In this document: positions 1-11,785 of the stretch, in pieces
Layout: every line of letters begins with the position of its first letter
Position numbering within the stretch: the first letter of the stretch is position 1
Origin: Xanthostigma xanthostigma
Taxonomy: Eukaryota; Arthropoda; Insecta; Raphidioptera; Raphidiidae
Reading direction: 5' to 3'
NCBI GenBank assembly: GCA_963575645.1
Contig: OY754465.1
Location: forward strand, 58,861,901-58,925,900
Length of the DNA stretch: 64,000 bases
Notes under the pieces: model-generated
Told to the model about the DNA's origin: nothing
Databases searched by the model: none
The model's input: the letters and a program-made list of their open reading frames with translations, nothing else
Program-made: the position numbers and the translations under genes

Positions 1-695
1 GGGGATCTTTTGCTCTTTAAGCGACTCTAAGGAACTCTTAGAGTGCTTTTTTGGCGTGTATTGATGTTATGAATATCAGAACCTAGTTCATATTTATCTT
101 TATTTGTAAAAATATATAAAGCTAATTCAAAAATGTAAGATGATGTTAAAGTAAATATTTTGAATTTTTTGAAGAGTTCCCTACAGGAGCTAGACTGTGT
201 CACCCCGCCAATACATCTAGCAATCCTCTTCTGTGAAATAAAAACATTGGAAGCTGAAATCGAAGAGAGAATATACGTTCACTTTTGTTAATATTCGAAC
301 CGAAAGAATTGGCGTTACGGTTTTTTTTTGGTTCACTTTGTATATGTCCGAGTTGAATTACTGTCAATGAGAACAAATCGTCACAATTGATTTTTCGTGT
401 TATTGTGTTTGTGTGTGCCGTAATTTATATGAAAAGGGGGGCCGATTCGATTCACATTTGCACAATAAATTATTTATGTCACTGTAATTAATTTCATCTA
501 ATTTAATATTAAAATGTCACAGCTTACATTATGCTCTATTCACCGTAATTATCCAAACTCGCTGTTCAATAAATGAATTATTTACTAATTAAAAAGAAAA
601 TTTAAAAAAAAATGCAAAAACAAAATCAGGACTTATTAGTGTGTGTCGATTTAAAAAATAAAACTTATTTGAAACATACTATTTTATTTTTATTA
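1..695. other. Unassigned A+T-rich DNA
   Basis: No credible gene, RNA or repeat boundary is visible. The 66-codon open frame starting at 612 is A+T-rich and runs into the Helitron terminus, so it is taken as chance. Confidence 0.5.
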
Positions 696-735
696 CTAGC
701 GGCCCGTCCCGGTTTTACCCGGGTGCAAAAGTGTT
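696..735 (-). mobile_element. Helitron 3' terminus
   Basis: Read on the minus strand the element ends in CTAG followed by T. A stem CCCGG/CCGGG with a GTAAAA loop lies just upstream of the end. That is the Helitron 3' layout: a short hairpin about ten bases before CTRR, with insertion between A and T. The 5' end was not found, so the full extent (towards higher coordinates) is unknown. Confidence 0.65.
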
Positions 736-1095
736 CTGGAAATATTATATTGGCCTTCCCATCTACACAGCAGAACAGTCTATCAAAGTACATTGTTTTG
801 ATGTATCTCTAAAGATTTGGCTAGCGTCAGCCATGTAAGCGTACGAAAATAGTTTTTTTAAGTAAAACTTCTTTACGCACGCTTGACTTGGGGAGTAAGC
901 TGGTGAATGCGTGACGAAAGCGTTACGAAAATTGTGTGATCGGGCGAAGCGAACGAAATAGCGTTACGCGAACGGTGGTTTGTTGATTATTTCGTCATTT
1001 CATTTCGTTCTTGAACAATTTTATAAATTAATATTTTGTTCAATACATTAATTAAAGTTCAGATTTTGTGAATTTTCGGGTGAATAATAACAAAT

Positions 1096-1160
1096 TATGT
1101 CAGGAAGAAGTTTTACTTCAGTCGTGTGATTTAAAAGACACTCGTTTTTTTTTTTGACAA
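1096..1160 (+). repeat. Short dispersed repeat, copy 1
   Basis: A stretch beginning GTCAGGAAGAAGTTTTACTT is repeated with a few differences at 7583-7640. In both places it sits next to Helitron material, so it may belong to an internal or flanking part of that family. Confidence 0.5.
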
Positions 1161-1260
1161 AAACCCGGAAGTGCACCCGTGCGGTGGATCAGTAGAAAAT
1201 AATTATTTGTGTATGTATACTTTTAATGTTCATATCGTGTAATAATAAAAATGATAATTA

Positions 1261-1507
1261 AGATAAAGGAAGGTTTTGGTTGAGGATCATAAAATAAGCT
1301 TTACCAATGTTTCGCTAGTGGCCAATGTTTCGAAAAAATTATTTTTACATTAAAATTGTGATACAATAATATGTTCTAAATTATATGTACATATATACAT
1401 GTTCATAGGCCCTGAAGATGAAAATAATTTTTTCGAAACGTTGGCCACTAGCGAAAACATTGGTAAAGCTTAATTTATAATCCTCAACCAAAACCTTCCT
1501 TCATCTT
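1261..1507. repeat. Palindromic Penelope-like terminal repeat, family 1
   Basis: Two arms (about 1261-1345 and 1420-1507) are nearly exact inverted copies around a loop of about 75 bp. The arms share AAGGAAGGTTTTGGTTGAGG and its complement. The right arm contains the CTGAAGA ... GAAACGTT core listed separately. Penelope-like elements commonly carry inverted terminal repeats, so this is probably a non-autonomous or end-only copy. No coding sequence is present. Confidence 0.6.
1408..1446 (+). ncRNA. Hammerhead-ribozyme-like motif, family 1
   Basis: Helix I strand GGCC (1408-1411) is followed by CTGAAGA (1412-1418), a stem-loop pairing GAAAA with TTTTC, GAAACGTT (1435-1442), and the second helix I strand GGCC (1443-1446). 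This is the order of a type I hammerhead. Helix III would have to form between two molecules through the palindrome ACGT, as I recall being proposed for Penelope-like elements. One unpaired base lies between the core and helix II. Cleavage is not shown. Confidence 0.45.
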
Positions 1508-1542
1508 AACATTCTATTGGATCAACACAACTTTATACTGAA

Positions 1543-2156
1543 AAAATGATAATGAGATTTTGGACAATTATTATTAGTTATTAACAAATGTTTATTTACT
1601 AATTCAGCAACGTTTCATTGTGAATGACAACTTCTTCAGGCTTCTAAAAAGAGTTAAGTATGGATATGTCAATATAATAAAAGTTAAAATTAGCCTAGGT
1701 TATATATTAGGTACACTAGTTACCTTCGATGTTAATATATTTGTCTTGTTATTGTATAAATCAATAACATGGTGAAATATTTTTAAAATTTTATAAAAAG
1801 AGTACATTGTTTTAAAAAAAAAAACTGATAAAACTTTCAATATCAGTTTTTTATTTATCAGTTTATCTTAAAAACAACGTAGGTACTCTTTTTATAAAAT
1901 TTTATAAAATATTTCACCATATTATTGATTTATACGATAACAAGACAAATGTATTAACAACTTCTAAGGTAACTAATGTCTAATGTAATATATATAACCT
2001 AGGCTAATTTTAGGTAATTTTTATTATATTGATATATCCACACTTAACCCTTTTTAGAAACCTGAAGAAGTTGTCATTGACAATGAAACACGTTGCTGAA
2101 TTAGTAAATAAACATTATTTAACTAATAATTGTCCAAAATCACATTATCATTTTTA
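1543..2156. repeat. Large palindromic Penelope-like repeat, family 2
   Basis: Arms at about 1543-1845 and 1855-2156 are inverted copies over roughly 300 bp each, with scattered differences. The centre is a short spacer containing CTGATAAA and TTTATCAG. Both arms carry the CTGAAGA/GAAAC core in outward-inverted orientation. No transposase or RT frame is present; the 62-codon frame at 2029 is a by-product of the right arm. Confidence 0.6.
1606..1642 (-). ncRNA. Hammerhead-ribozyme-like motif, family 2
   Basis: On the minus strand: AGC (helix I), CTGAAGA (1633-1639), a stem pairing GUUGU with ACAAU, GAAACGTT (1609-1616), then GCT (1606-1608), which pairs with AGC. The other arm (2062-2098) has the same core but an insertion (GAAACACGTT) and a broken helix I. 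Here too one unpaired base sits before helix II. Confidence 0.4.
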
Positions 2157-3041
2157 TTATAATTATTTCTTCTTTCTAAAGGTTTTTTATATCCATCGAG
2201 GGTTTTTAAGTTTATAATTTAATTTTGATTATGTAATTTTTCTATAAAACTTGAAGTTTCTGGTTGTAATAGTGGCCGATAAATTAATCTGTACAAACAG
2301 CGAGGAAAGCTGAAGATCTTTCAAACGACTGAACCGATTTCAAGAACCCTCTCGCAAATGTCAGCTTTGAAATCGATTTATCTATTTTGGAAGTACAACG
2401 CCATAGACAGATAGACAAAGGTTCAATTTCTTTTTACATTGAGGGTTAAAAATATTTTTGTTCTTAGAAGTTTCTCGTTGAATAATTGTATAAAATACCT
2501 ACAGCAAAAAATTTTAACATTACAAATTATTTTCGAACAATTTTATCGCCGCAAAATGTAAAGAAAAACCGCACTGTTAGAAATTCTAATTTAAAGAGAT
2601 TTTTAAAAAATGTAAAAAATAACTATGCAACCGAAATTGAATTTTCAAACACATAATTCAATTTTACCACAGCATGTCATGAAGAATAAGCACCGAAAAT
2701 ATCATAACCTAACTTTTTCATTTCAGTGGCAGCTGTGACAATTTTTAATTAAATAAAAATGAGTTTACAAATGAAATAATTAAACTGTCTGTTTTATGTA
2801 GCTAGTAAATTAAAAAAGTCACCTATAAAAAAACAGGTAAATTGCAAAATACAGCTGAATGGAGACAGACAGAGTCGAAAAGATCTAATTAAGAGCATCG
2901 TGTTACTGGCGCTGTCTGTTGGTACAATCATAAACTAACTAGAAAGAGTTACTGTGTACCTACCTAGCTCACATACCTCTTATTTCTATTCTGTTACCTA
3001 TATACCGAATGATCACAAAGTCACGGTATACCTACATGTTA
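2157..3041. other. Unassigned intergenic DNA
   Basis: A+T-rich, without a supported gene. I see no terminal repeats or RNA genes here. Confidence 0.4.
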
Positions 3042-3512
3042 AGACCACTGCACACGAAGCTGGAAACACTGCTAAAAACGCTGCTTGGATTTCTGATGGC
3101 CGGCACGCTGGGCACGAGCCTGGAAATGACGTCACTGCTTGCTCGCCTACTAGCTTACAAGATAGATTTTAAAATTAGAACAGGGGATGTTTTTACACGA
3201 CGTGAAACATATTATTATGTAGGTAACCATGCCAACGAATAGCAAATATACTTAAAACCAGTCATTTTTTCTTGCTCTAAACAAGAATCAATCAGGAAAC
3301 AGTATCTTATCACGTGGGCAACATGAACAAACGCCCACAAACCAACATGGTGCCATTCTGCTCGGAATGAGACAACAGACACGTTTTGCTCTGAGTTTAT
3401 TTTTTTACAAAACCCATCTTCAAAGGACGCATCGTGGAAGGGAACACATAGAAATTATCACGAAACCCAGCACCACAGCACGATTGAAACCTAGCCTTGT
3501 ATGCGACGATCT
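3042..3512 (+). mobile_element. Harbinger-like MITE, family B
   Basis: The element starts AGACCACTGCACACGAAGC and ends with a diverged inverse ending in GACGATCT. It is flanked by TTA at 3039-3041 and 3513-3515. Internal blocks (TGGAAATGACGTCACTGC and AGATTTTAAAATTAGAAC-like) recur in the other family B copies. A TTA/TAA 3-bp duplication is typical of PIF/Harbinger elements. It has no transposase; the overlapping 72- and 77-codon frames are not conserved. Confidence 0.7.
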
Positions 3513-3575
3513 TTACATACCATATGACGTATGTAGAATGAGAAATTGCATCTTTTTTAATAAATATACAAAACG

Positions 3576-3674
3576 GCGGACGAAACAGCCAACCATTTAC
3601 TGTTCGAATGTGTGGCCGTAGCCTACAGGAGAACAACCATCTTTGGATACATTGATGAGAACGGAGTAATCTAA
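3576..3674 (+). pseudogene. LINE ORF2 C-terminal fragment
   Basis: A 32-codon frame ending in TAA contains ETANHLLFECVAVAYRR. This resembles the ET-x-x-H-x-x-x-x-C segment downstream of the RT in Jockey/R1/CR1-type LINEs, where a zinc-knuckle-like Cys/His patch occurs. The following bases to about 3825 (GGATAAGGGGGAGCACAAA and onward) look like a LINE 3' untranslated tail. The RT domain is missing, so this is a 5'-truncated copy, directly beside a Harbinger-like MITE. Clade assignment is uncertain. Confidence 0.5.
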
Positions 3675-3851
3675 TCTTCAATCTTCTGTAGTTCATGAAA
3701 AGATCCAGACTATTAGAGGTCTAGATCCAGGATAAGGGGGAGCACAAAAATCCTTATAGGATGGCGTGCATAAACGGGCAACCATAACCCCCAATTTAAT
3801 CAATCAACCAATCAAAGTATGCGGAGATCGATTATAACTGCCATTGTCTAT

Positions 3852-4287
3852 AGCGCGGGTCACACTAGGCTGCTTGTCAGCCGCTGCTAATCAGCGGCGG
3901 ACAGTACACCAGCAAGCAGCGGCGGGCAGCCCGGTCACACTACGGCTGCTACTCGCTAGTCTACCGCGAGTAGTGGCTGCCAATCCGGCCACTACATCAT
4001 CGAACATAAACCACGTGGTACGTGATGGTTTACTCGCCTATGATGCACTGCTTCGGTCAGACTGCGCTGCTCGCTGGTGGTAGCGGGTGCGAGTGAGTCA
4101 CGTGACCTGATAGTCGCCGCTGCCTGGCTACCAAAATAGAATATGTCCAATTTCACCAACCGCTGATAAATACTCGCCGGCTGGCGGCGCCAGCGGCGAA
4201 TTTTATGCTCACACCAAGCTGATTGGTGGCTGACAGTAGCGGCTTCCGCAACTCGCGGCTGGCAACCAGCCTAGTGTGACCCGCGCT
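3852..4287. mobile_element. GC-rich TIR MITE
   Basis: Terminal inverted repeats AGCGCGGGTCACACTAGGCTG-like (left) and the inverse ending GTGTGACCCGCGCT (right) are flanked by TAT at 3849-3851 and 4288-4290. The 436-bp body is markedly richer in G+C than its surroundings and is full of GCGGC/GCCGC sub-repeats. No transposase frame; the 79-codon frame inside is composition-driven. The superfamily cannot be told from a 3-bp TAT alone. Confidence 0.7.
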
Positions 4288-4784
4288 TATCGGTGACGTA
4301 ACGGTGTTTAATTGTAGCGTTTGGAGTCGTAACTATAAGAAGAATTTAATTCACTGAGAAAGACACATCTACCTAAAAAGTGACGCTGCAAACTTAGCTT
4401 TACATTTATGATGTAACATGACTTCTATGCAATCAGTGTAATGGTCTAACAAGAAAATATAATACATTCCCATAGGACAATAGATCAAAACTTCACAACA
4501 TTGAAAAAAATTCCACGATCAATATAAAAATTTTACGAAATGTATACAAATATGTGCATATTTATTTATTACTCTACACTGCAAAATTTTTCTCTCGTAT
4601 TATGTCATAAACTAAGCTATTGAAATTTGACTAGGCTGCTTTTTAACGACTTTTTTTCAATCCCGACCTTAAATATTGTTGGAAATGTCCAAAATTAATC
4701 TCTCCAAAGAAAAGCTCTTAATTTTAATATTGAGTACTTTCCCTTAGTTAGTAAAAATTACCAATCTAAAATAAACGTTTCAAA
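4288..4784. other. Unassigned DNA
   Basis: No gene or repeat boundary recognised; A+T-rich. Confidence 0.4.
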
Positions 4785-5250
4785 TTTCTATAATTCAGTG
4801 GCATTTTATGCTTTCATATCACACAAAAGCGTAATTTACTCAGAATTAAATTATTTACTTAAAAAGGGGGTGATAAAAAAATGGAAAATAATATTTAGAA
4901 AGTTTCACTAGATAATTCGTAAAAATGTCATACTACAAAAAACTTAAAGCTCAATATCTCGATAAATGTCAATCTTAGCGATTTGGTTTGAAGGACCTTT
5001 TTTGTATGAAATTTAATTTACTACAAGTTTTCTATTTACATTTTTTCTGTAAGTTTAGTCACTTACGAAATAACGCCAAAAAAAACAAGAATTTCATACG
5101 AAATTTAGCTTCAGTGACCTGTACATACTTATCGATGTGAGTTACAGGTAATCCGCAAAGAACATTTTTGTAAATCATTTAATTCTGAATAAATTACACT
5201 TTGATGCGATATGATGGCATAAAATACTATTTAGTTATAGAAATTAAAAA
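4785..5250. repeat. Imperfect inverted-repeat element
   Basis: The segment around 4785-4860 (TTTCTATAATTCAGTGGCAT onward, through CAGAATTAAATTATTTA) is an imperfect inverse of 5170-5250 (AAATCATTTAATTCTG to TATAGAAATT). The arms are diverged, suggesting an old MITE. Ends and target duplication are not resolved. Confidence 0.4.
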
Positions 5251-5372
5251 AAATCTGTGGGTTCAACCATTGTTAACGCATTATAAATGCCGTAGTTATC
5301 AGCGATAGAAATCTAAAGGTATTTGGCAGCACAAAAAAAAGTTTAACTGGCTATCACAGTACTTAAATCTAA

Positions 5373-5793
5373 AGGCCCCTGCACACAAGGATGGATTTGT
5401 CGCAAGATTCCTTGCTAGATTTGTCTACTAGTTTTCTAGCGCTGGCTTTCTTAATTGCTTTTATGTGCTCGCTTCAAGCTTGTTTTGAGGATAGATCTGT
5501 TGAGCGCGACAGTTCAAATATAAACACAGTGCAAAACGTGTCTATTGTCTGTATCTGAGCAGAATGACGCCATGTTGCTTTGTGGGTGATTGTTTATGTC
5601 GCCCACGTGACAGGATACTGATTCCTGATTGATTCTTGCTCAACACAAGCAAAGGACATGACAAAAAAATAGCTCCTGGTCTAATTTCAAAATCTATCTT
5701 GTGAGCTAATAGGCGAGTCTGCAGTGACGTCATTTCCAGCCTACCGGCCAGCAGAAGTCCAAACAGTATTTCCAGCATCGTGTGCAGCGGCCT
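5373..5793 (-). mobile_element. Harbinger-like MITE, family B
   Basis: Starts AGGCCCCTGCACACAAGG and ends CGTGTGCAGCGGCCT. It is flanked by TAA at 5370-5372 and 5794-5796, a clean 3-bp duplication. The body is the reverse of the 16916 copy. The 99-codon minus-strand frame inside recurs in other copies only as repeat sequence and is not treated as a gene. Confidence 0.75.
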
Positions 5794-5796
5794 TAA

Positions 5797-6997
5797 CATT
5801 GACCTTGATGTCGTTCCGTCAAGAAATGAGCACGTTTTCAAAAAAAATTAATGCCATTTTTCTCTCTATTATCAACCCTGTCTTTTGGTTCTTATCTCTT
5901 AAAAGTTTACAAAAACATTGTACAGTTCATTTGTAATAAATTTGGTGACTTTGCAATGATTTAACTTAAAAGATCGCAGTTAAAGAAATATAATTCATTT
6001 ATCTACGACAAAACTAAAGTCCACGCTCTGACTTTGATAGAAAATGTTGAAAAACGAAACAGAAAAAGAAAACACAACAGCATCGAAGTTCACGTATAGA
6101 GCTTTTCATATATTGTTTGTAAAACACAATAACAAAACCTGACTTCCTCTGCTATGCTACATTTATATTGTATTCTAAAGAAACTATAAAGTTTTTAAAA
6201 CTTTTAAAACTTTCATTTGTTTCATCTTGTACACTGGAGTCACATACCATGAACGCTCATATTCCGTAATAATTATTGTTTTCTTGGTTGCCGTATTTTC
6301 GGCCACAGTTAAAAAATAGAAACATATTTGAGAAGCTTCAAAGGTTTGAATTTCTTCAATCGAACGATTGCTGGAAATTATTAGAAGCGACCATTTTTTC
6401 TTCAAGTTTTCACTATGATATAGATTATAGATAAAGTTACCAGACGTTAAATTAATTTTAAACCAATACTGCTTGCGTTTTTATTTGTTTTTAAATTAAA
6501 ATGCGGAGTGCAAATTGCAGTAAAGTTTTCATTTAAAAATAGAAAAAATATAGGCGAACGGTGATATAAGTTAGTGAAGATAGTTAGAGAGAGAGTTACG
6601 TTTCGTATATTGGAAGTTGAGAGGGAGATATAAGTTAGTGAGTGCGACAAAGACGAAGCATTAACCGAAATTCTTTTTTTTTACGTTTAAATGAAAACAA
6701 TTGTTTTTGTATCAAAAATACATTTCATCGAATTTTGCTGCATTTTGTAACGGGAAATAATGAAGGTTAGTTAATAAATCCTTTTAAATGTTTTATAAAT
6801 TATGCTAATAAATATATATACATATTTTGTTTATTAATTAATCAAAAATTATATTTTAAACATTTCGTCTTTGCAGATATTATGTGCTACAGAGTGAGGT
6901 TATATTGTGTCGTTAAATCAGGATGTCTAATCAAAATATGGTGATAGATTATCGAATATTATTGTATCATTATTATATATTATAATATATATTATTA
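5797..6997. other. Unassigned intergenic DNA
   Basis: A+T-rich with a small GA-rich patch near 6585-6640. No gene, tRNA or repeat end is supported. Confidence 0.4.
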
Positions 6998-7571
6998 CTA
7001 GCGGTCCCGCCCGGTTTCACCCGGGTGCAAAAGAACGAATGGGGAAGGAAGGGACATGAGTACGCACATTCATCTTAGTTTACCGAGATGAATGTTGTGT
7101 CCAAATTTCATGATGATCGGAGTTACCGTTCAAAAGTTTTTGTCGATAAAGAGCAGTATTTAGACTTTTTTTAACTAATAATTTTTTTTAAATGAATTAA
7201 ATAAAATTAATAAAATTTTAATGTAAGCCTTAGAAGAAAGCAATGTAAAAAAATAAAAATATATTCACCCAACGTGGGGCTCGCTACCGATTGATCTACC
7301 TGAGGTTGTGTTCTTTCATCACTAATATGAGTATATCTAGTTAGTGCATTTCACATGAATAGAAGCTTATTTTTGAGATACTTTTTGCAACATTTTACAT
7401 TAAAGCTCCGCTCCTAATGGTCGTAGCGTAATATTATATAGCCTATAGCCTTCCCCGGTAAATGGGCTATCCAACAAAAAAATTTTATTCAATTTGAACC
7501 AATAGTTCCTGAGATTAGCGCGTTCAAACAAACAAACAAACAAACTCTTCAGCTTTATATATTAGTATAGA
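6998..7571 (-). mobile_element. Lep1-like non-autonomous Helitron
   Basis: On the minus strand it begins TCTATACTAATATATAAAGC (end at 7571) and finishes at CTAG (6998-7001), with A before and T after. The 3' end has a CCCGG/CCGGG hairpin about nine bases before CTAG. There is no Rep/helicase. Near 7265-7320 lies a scrambled remnant of the tRNA-Lys-like insert that is whole in the 27944 copy: a D-arm-like piece joined to the T-arm half CGAGCCCCACGTTGGG, with the anticodon arm deleted. Naming as Lep1-like is from memory. Confidence 0.75.
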
Positions 7572-8284
7572 TATATTATATATGGCAGGAAGAAGTTTTA
7601 CTTCAGTCGTGTGGTCTAAAGCACACTCGCTTTTTTTATCACGGATGTACGTAACTCTAATTCACTTAAGTATTCTCTTTTGCAGACTAAAATACACCGC
7701 CTTTGTCTTCCGTCATATCTACTTTCTACGCCATGTTAGTTGGAACCAATTGTTTATTGAGAAACAAAAATGCATCACATGTGCACACATAATGCACTTT
7801 GAAATATTTATATTGTAGGAGAAATACATACATATTTATAAAAATATTATCATTCTTTGGCAGTGACTTGTGCAATTTCTTCTGATTTGTATTTCATTTT
7901 AACGTATAACAAATAACTAAAATAAAAATCATTGTGTTCTAAAATTAGCGACATTATGAAAATCAAACTTTGTTCGTCTTTTGTTTGTACCCAGACCTAC
8001 TCATTATTGTTCTAAAAAAAATAGAGTGGAAGTTAGAGCTGGCCACAAAAGTTGTCCATTAGCAAAATGAGAGCTAGTTGTAAAAGACTGGTGGCCCGGT
8101 CCGGATTCGCCCGAATTTGTAGATACCACAATTTGTTCATGGTTTGCTGTTCGCTTAACGTGTTAAACGACCTGGCTTTTTATTTTTTTATTTTATTAAA
8201 TACTAAATTTGAAGGTATTAAAGTTTCAAAATGCCTCAAGAACTTCTTTTGCAAATACATAAAATAAATATGTGAGTCACTGTA
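7572..8284. other. Repeat scrap and unassigned DNA
   Basis: 7583-7640 repeats the 1096 block. Around 8087-8115 a degenerate Helitron-like terminus (CTGGTGGCCCGGTCCGGATT) can be seen on the minus strand, with CTGG in place of CTAG. The rest is unassigned, including the 78- and 71-codon frames, which show no family signature. Confidence 0.4.
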
Positions 8285-8894
8285 TATAGTGTGGTCACTT
8301 AAGTGTGCAACATATGGGAAAATTTTTAATTAAATGCACAACCAAAATACAAATATTGCCAAAAGCTGGTGCATGTCCGATAATCATTTTAGGTGCTCTT
8401 AGAATTGTTGAAACTCAAACAGCATACAGGATGGGTCAAAAAACATAAAAATTGTACAAAAAAATTCAGCGAAATGTTATAAGAAAAAGTTGTTTAGAAT
8501 TAAAAGTTATGCCCAAATACCAAAACATGGTCTTCTAAGAAAAAAATTTTTTTCTTTTGAAAAACCAAAATTATAATTTTTTTGAAAATTTTTTTTATAC
8601 TTACCTTAAACACACTAATAAATTATTCAAAATCAAATCAATTTTACATAAATTTGTTCAAATTCAGGCATATTTGTAAAATTAACTTAGATTTTTAATT
8701 TTTTATGGAATCACAAACTTTATGTTTGTTGCAACGATATTAAACACCCTGTATACTGTTTGAGTTTCAACAATTCTAAGAGCACCTAAAATGATTATCG
8801 GACATGCACCAACTTTTGGCAATATTTGTATTTTGGTTGTGCATTTAATTAAAAATTTCCCATATGTTGCACACTTAAGTGACCACACTGTATA
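8285..8894. mobile_element. Tc1/mariner-like TIR MITE
   Basis: Long inverted arms (about 150 bp) start at AGTGTGGTCACTTAAGTG on the left and end CACTTAAGTGACCACACT on the right, next to TATA. TA-flanked AGTGTGGTCAC ends suggest a Tc1/mariner-type non-autonomous element. No transposase. A second TIR element is nested in the middle. Confidence 0.6.
8426..8757. mobile_element. Nested MITE
   Basis: Left end TACAGGATGGGTC and right end AACACCCTGTA form short imperfect TIRs at TA sites. They interrupt the loop side of the 8285-8894 element: the outer arms resume on either side at CAAACAGCA and TACTGTTTGAG. The body is A+T-rich and non-coding. Confidence 0.45.
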
Positions 8895-9798
8895 TATATT
8901 ATCCTTTTCAAACAATCGTATAATTATTGGATTCGAATAAACACAGGTGTATAATACCTACAGTAAAACGGCATTAGGTATATCTTTAACGGCGAATACG
9001 TCAGCCGTATCCTGACAGGGTGCTCCAGACGTCTGCTTGGTTGATGCAGATTGCAGAGCCTCTCCTTGCTTGCAGTATCTGCATAGAACACACGACCAAC
9101 GTATGCCAATTGCTTTATCAAAGCACACTGGATTAGTAATCATAGCGCACGGATTGAGCCGGCCAAGTTCTCGCAAAGCGCTGTGCGATATTTACAGGAA
9201 ATCATTTCAAGCTCTTATCTGCCCTCTCTAACCCCAAGGCTAGTAATGTTACGGAACTGATTTTTTTCATAAGGATTAAGGTTACCATAGAGAAGCTGTA
9301 TTGCAAATTTCATACGTCTTTGGTTGACTTTGAAAAAAGATATTGATAATTTTATTTCGCTGCACTTAACATGAGTGTTATGGGAATCTGTGATTTTGAC
9401 GCACTCCATCATTTATTACGTTGGAATTGACAAACAGATTTTGATAATATTTTGAGAAATTATAAATGAATATTCCATGAACATTTTTCTTTTTCCAAAA
9501 CGTATAAAGCTTGCTTATGTTAATAGAAATATCTAAAACAAAGCCGAGATTTTGTAGCAATTCATAAACATGGCAACACCGCAATATTATAGGTTATGAC
9601 GCTTCATTCAAAGGTAAGTTACGAAGCTGCAGCAGTTTCGATAACGTAAGAACATACGTAAATTGAGTAAATGCTATCGTACACTTTTTTAGACACTTTC
9701 TTCCTTTCCGATAAGATCTTTTTTCGCTCATTTTCATAAATTAATGCGAATTTGACGAATATATACGGATACCGCGTGCTGACTATTCTATGCTGCGT
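8895..9798. other. Unassigned intergenic DNA
   Basis: Several overlapping 60-70 codon frames exist at 8924-9580, but none has a recognisable motif or supports a start. No repeat boundary is seen. Confidence 0.4.
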
Positions 9799-10713
9799 AT
9801 ATAAGCATTAAGGACGTAGTCCTATGTTCAGGCTCGTTTTCAACCGTTATTTCAGATTTTTTTTTAATATCAAAATAATGTACGATGTTTTCAATTTTGT
9901 TACATGTTTTTACTGACATCGTAAACTAAGAAAAAAAATTTTTTTTTGCTTAATTTTACGCCATTTTCTAATTGTTTTTTTAACCTAAAGTAGACAACTT
10001 TAAATGGAGGTAGGTGGGTTGCGCGGGTTATAACGTCACTTGGAGTCAACTGAAATATAAAAATTTAATTGGTTATTGTTTCATAGGCTTGTGACTATCC
10101 CGTACTAGAAATAAACATTTTTATTGATAAATAACAAAATGGCGGGTTTTAGAAAAAAAAACAACGAGAAAATCGTGATTTTTTCGTTGAAAATCGGTTA
10201 AAAAAATAGAAATAATTTTTATAATTAAGTAATTCTAGTACCGGACGGAGCTATTGTTCTGTAGAATACCCTGTACAAAACTGAAAGCAATCGGTTGTAT
10301 ACAATTGTTTCAATCACCCGCGCCGCTTAGAAAAACGTAGTTTTGAGAAAAACGCGTTTTAAGTTTTAATTTCAGATTTCTTACAAAAAAATAAAAATGA
10401 ATATTTACACTATGCCTGGTGTATAGTAAACCTTCCGTTTCTTCAAAGGCATCATTTTCTGCTAATTTTTTTGCTCTACTCTGCGAGAGTATAAGGGTAA
10501 CGTGATAACAATTGAGAGGTAAGAGCAGGTAAGAGTCTTACCGTAAGACCGTTGCTGCTCTCGACTATATGCTATATAGCTTTGTAAATATTTAATATTT
10601 CGGTCTAAATTTTTTACAGTATTTTCTCAATATATTATACTTACTAAAAATGTAAAAAAAATAAATTGGTTTTTTCAAAACCCGAACACCAGACTACGTT
10701 CTTAAGCACTATA
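9799..10713. mobile_element. TIR element of about 915 bp
   Basis: The left end (AAGCATTAAGGACGTAGTCC) is the imperfect inverse of the right end (AGACTACGTTCTTAAGCAC), with the similarity continuing inwards to GTTCAGGCTCGTTTT / AAAACCCGAACACC. The interior is non-coding with A/T runs. It is a probable MITE; superfamily not determined. Confidence 0.55.
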
Positions 10714-11639
10714 CTTGTAGGTGAGCACGTAGGTACACTACAGCAGGGAATGCGGTGTTGCCAAATTATATACTACGTTACTCAAGTAGAAGACTGAAAT
10801 TCTTTGACTTAATTACTGCGTACCGAGGGTACTTCCTGAAAATTGATGTTGGAAGTACGCACTTTCGACTGAGATATGAAGAATACACCTTTTTAACTTT
10901 TTAACTTATTCTATTTAAAGCCGAATCAAGTTGACCTTGGTTTTCATACTCAAATATAGATGTAGAATATATCCTCGTAAAATTCACAGTTAAATTGCAA
11001 TATTCACCTGGTCGTATTTCAGATAGCTAAGAATCCATCTACTTGCCTCTTCTACATAATATAGCCTTACTTCTATACATTGATATCATGCATTTACACT
11101 GTCTAGTTCACAAATCACTTTCTATACCGAAATATTTACTTCCCTACATCGCCCATTTTATGCACATGTTTATGCCCCTCTGTCAGCTCTAAAAAACAAA
11201 ATAAAACTTGATATGTATCTCTAACTTCTTTATTTACACAAATAATATAAATTGTATTCCCTTAACAATAATTTCCAGTCGGCTATAAAATAACTCTATC
11301 TTTGTTTTAAAATTATTGTATACACATCAAAATAAATATTTTATTACATTCTTGCCTAAGGCTGTCCAAAATTCATATAGACAGTCTCATTCAGTTCCAT
11401 TACAATAGAACAGAATAGAATATGTTTGCATGTAAGTATTGAATACAGTGTGACGTCAGAGAGTACAATTAAAAAACAAATAAAAAAAATGTTTTTTATT
11501 TATTTGTTTGTTTATTTCGTTAGATGACAGCGTTGAATTATATCTTGGTTTTTATTAAAGGCGACAACTAGATGACAGGACCAAATTTAGTTACAGGGCG
11601 ATATTTAGTCAAACATTTAACGATTGAAACCATATTTTT
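10714..11639. other. Unassigned intergenic DNA
   Basis: No gene, tRNA or clear repeat end recognised. Confidence 0.4.
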
Positions 11640-11785
11640 CCTGAACTTTGTATACCTATACATCTATTTAGCATCGTTTTTTTTTAAGTTTCCACTTTGA
11701 AACAACGCATTTTGATCAAAATTTAGCTTGAAAAGCGATTTTTTCTATATAGAACAATCATTTGTTTTTTGTGAGTACAATCTAA

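Noticed and set aside
2681..2760. Start of a host gene near the CAGTGGCAGCTGTGACAA segment
   Set aside because: No frame of useful length and no splice or promoter pattern.
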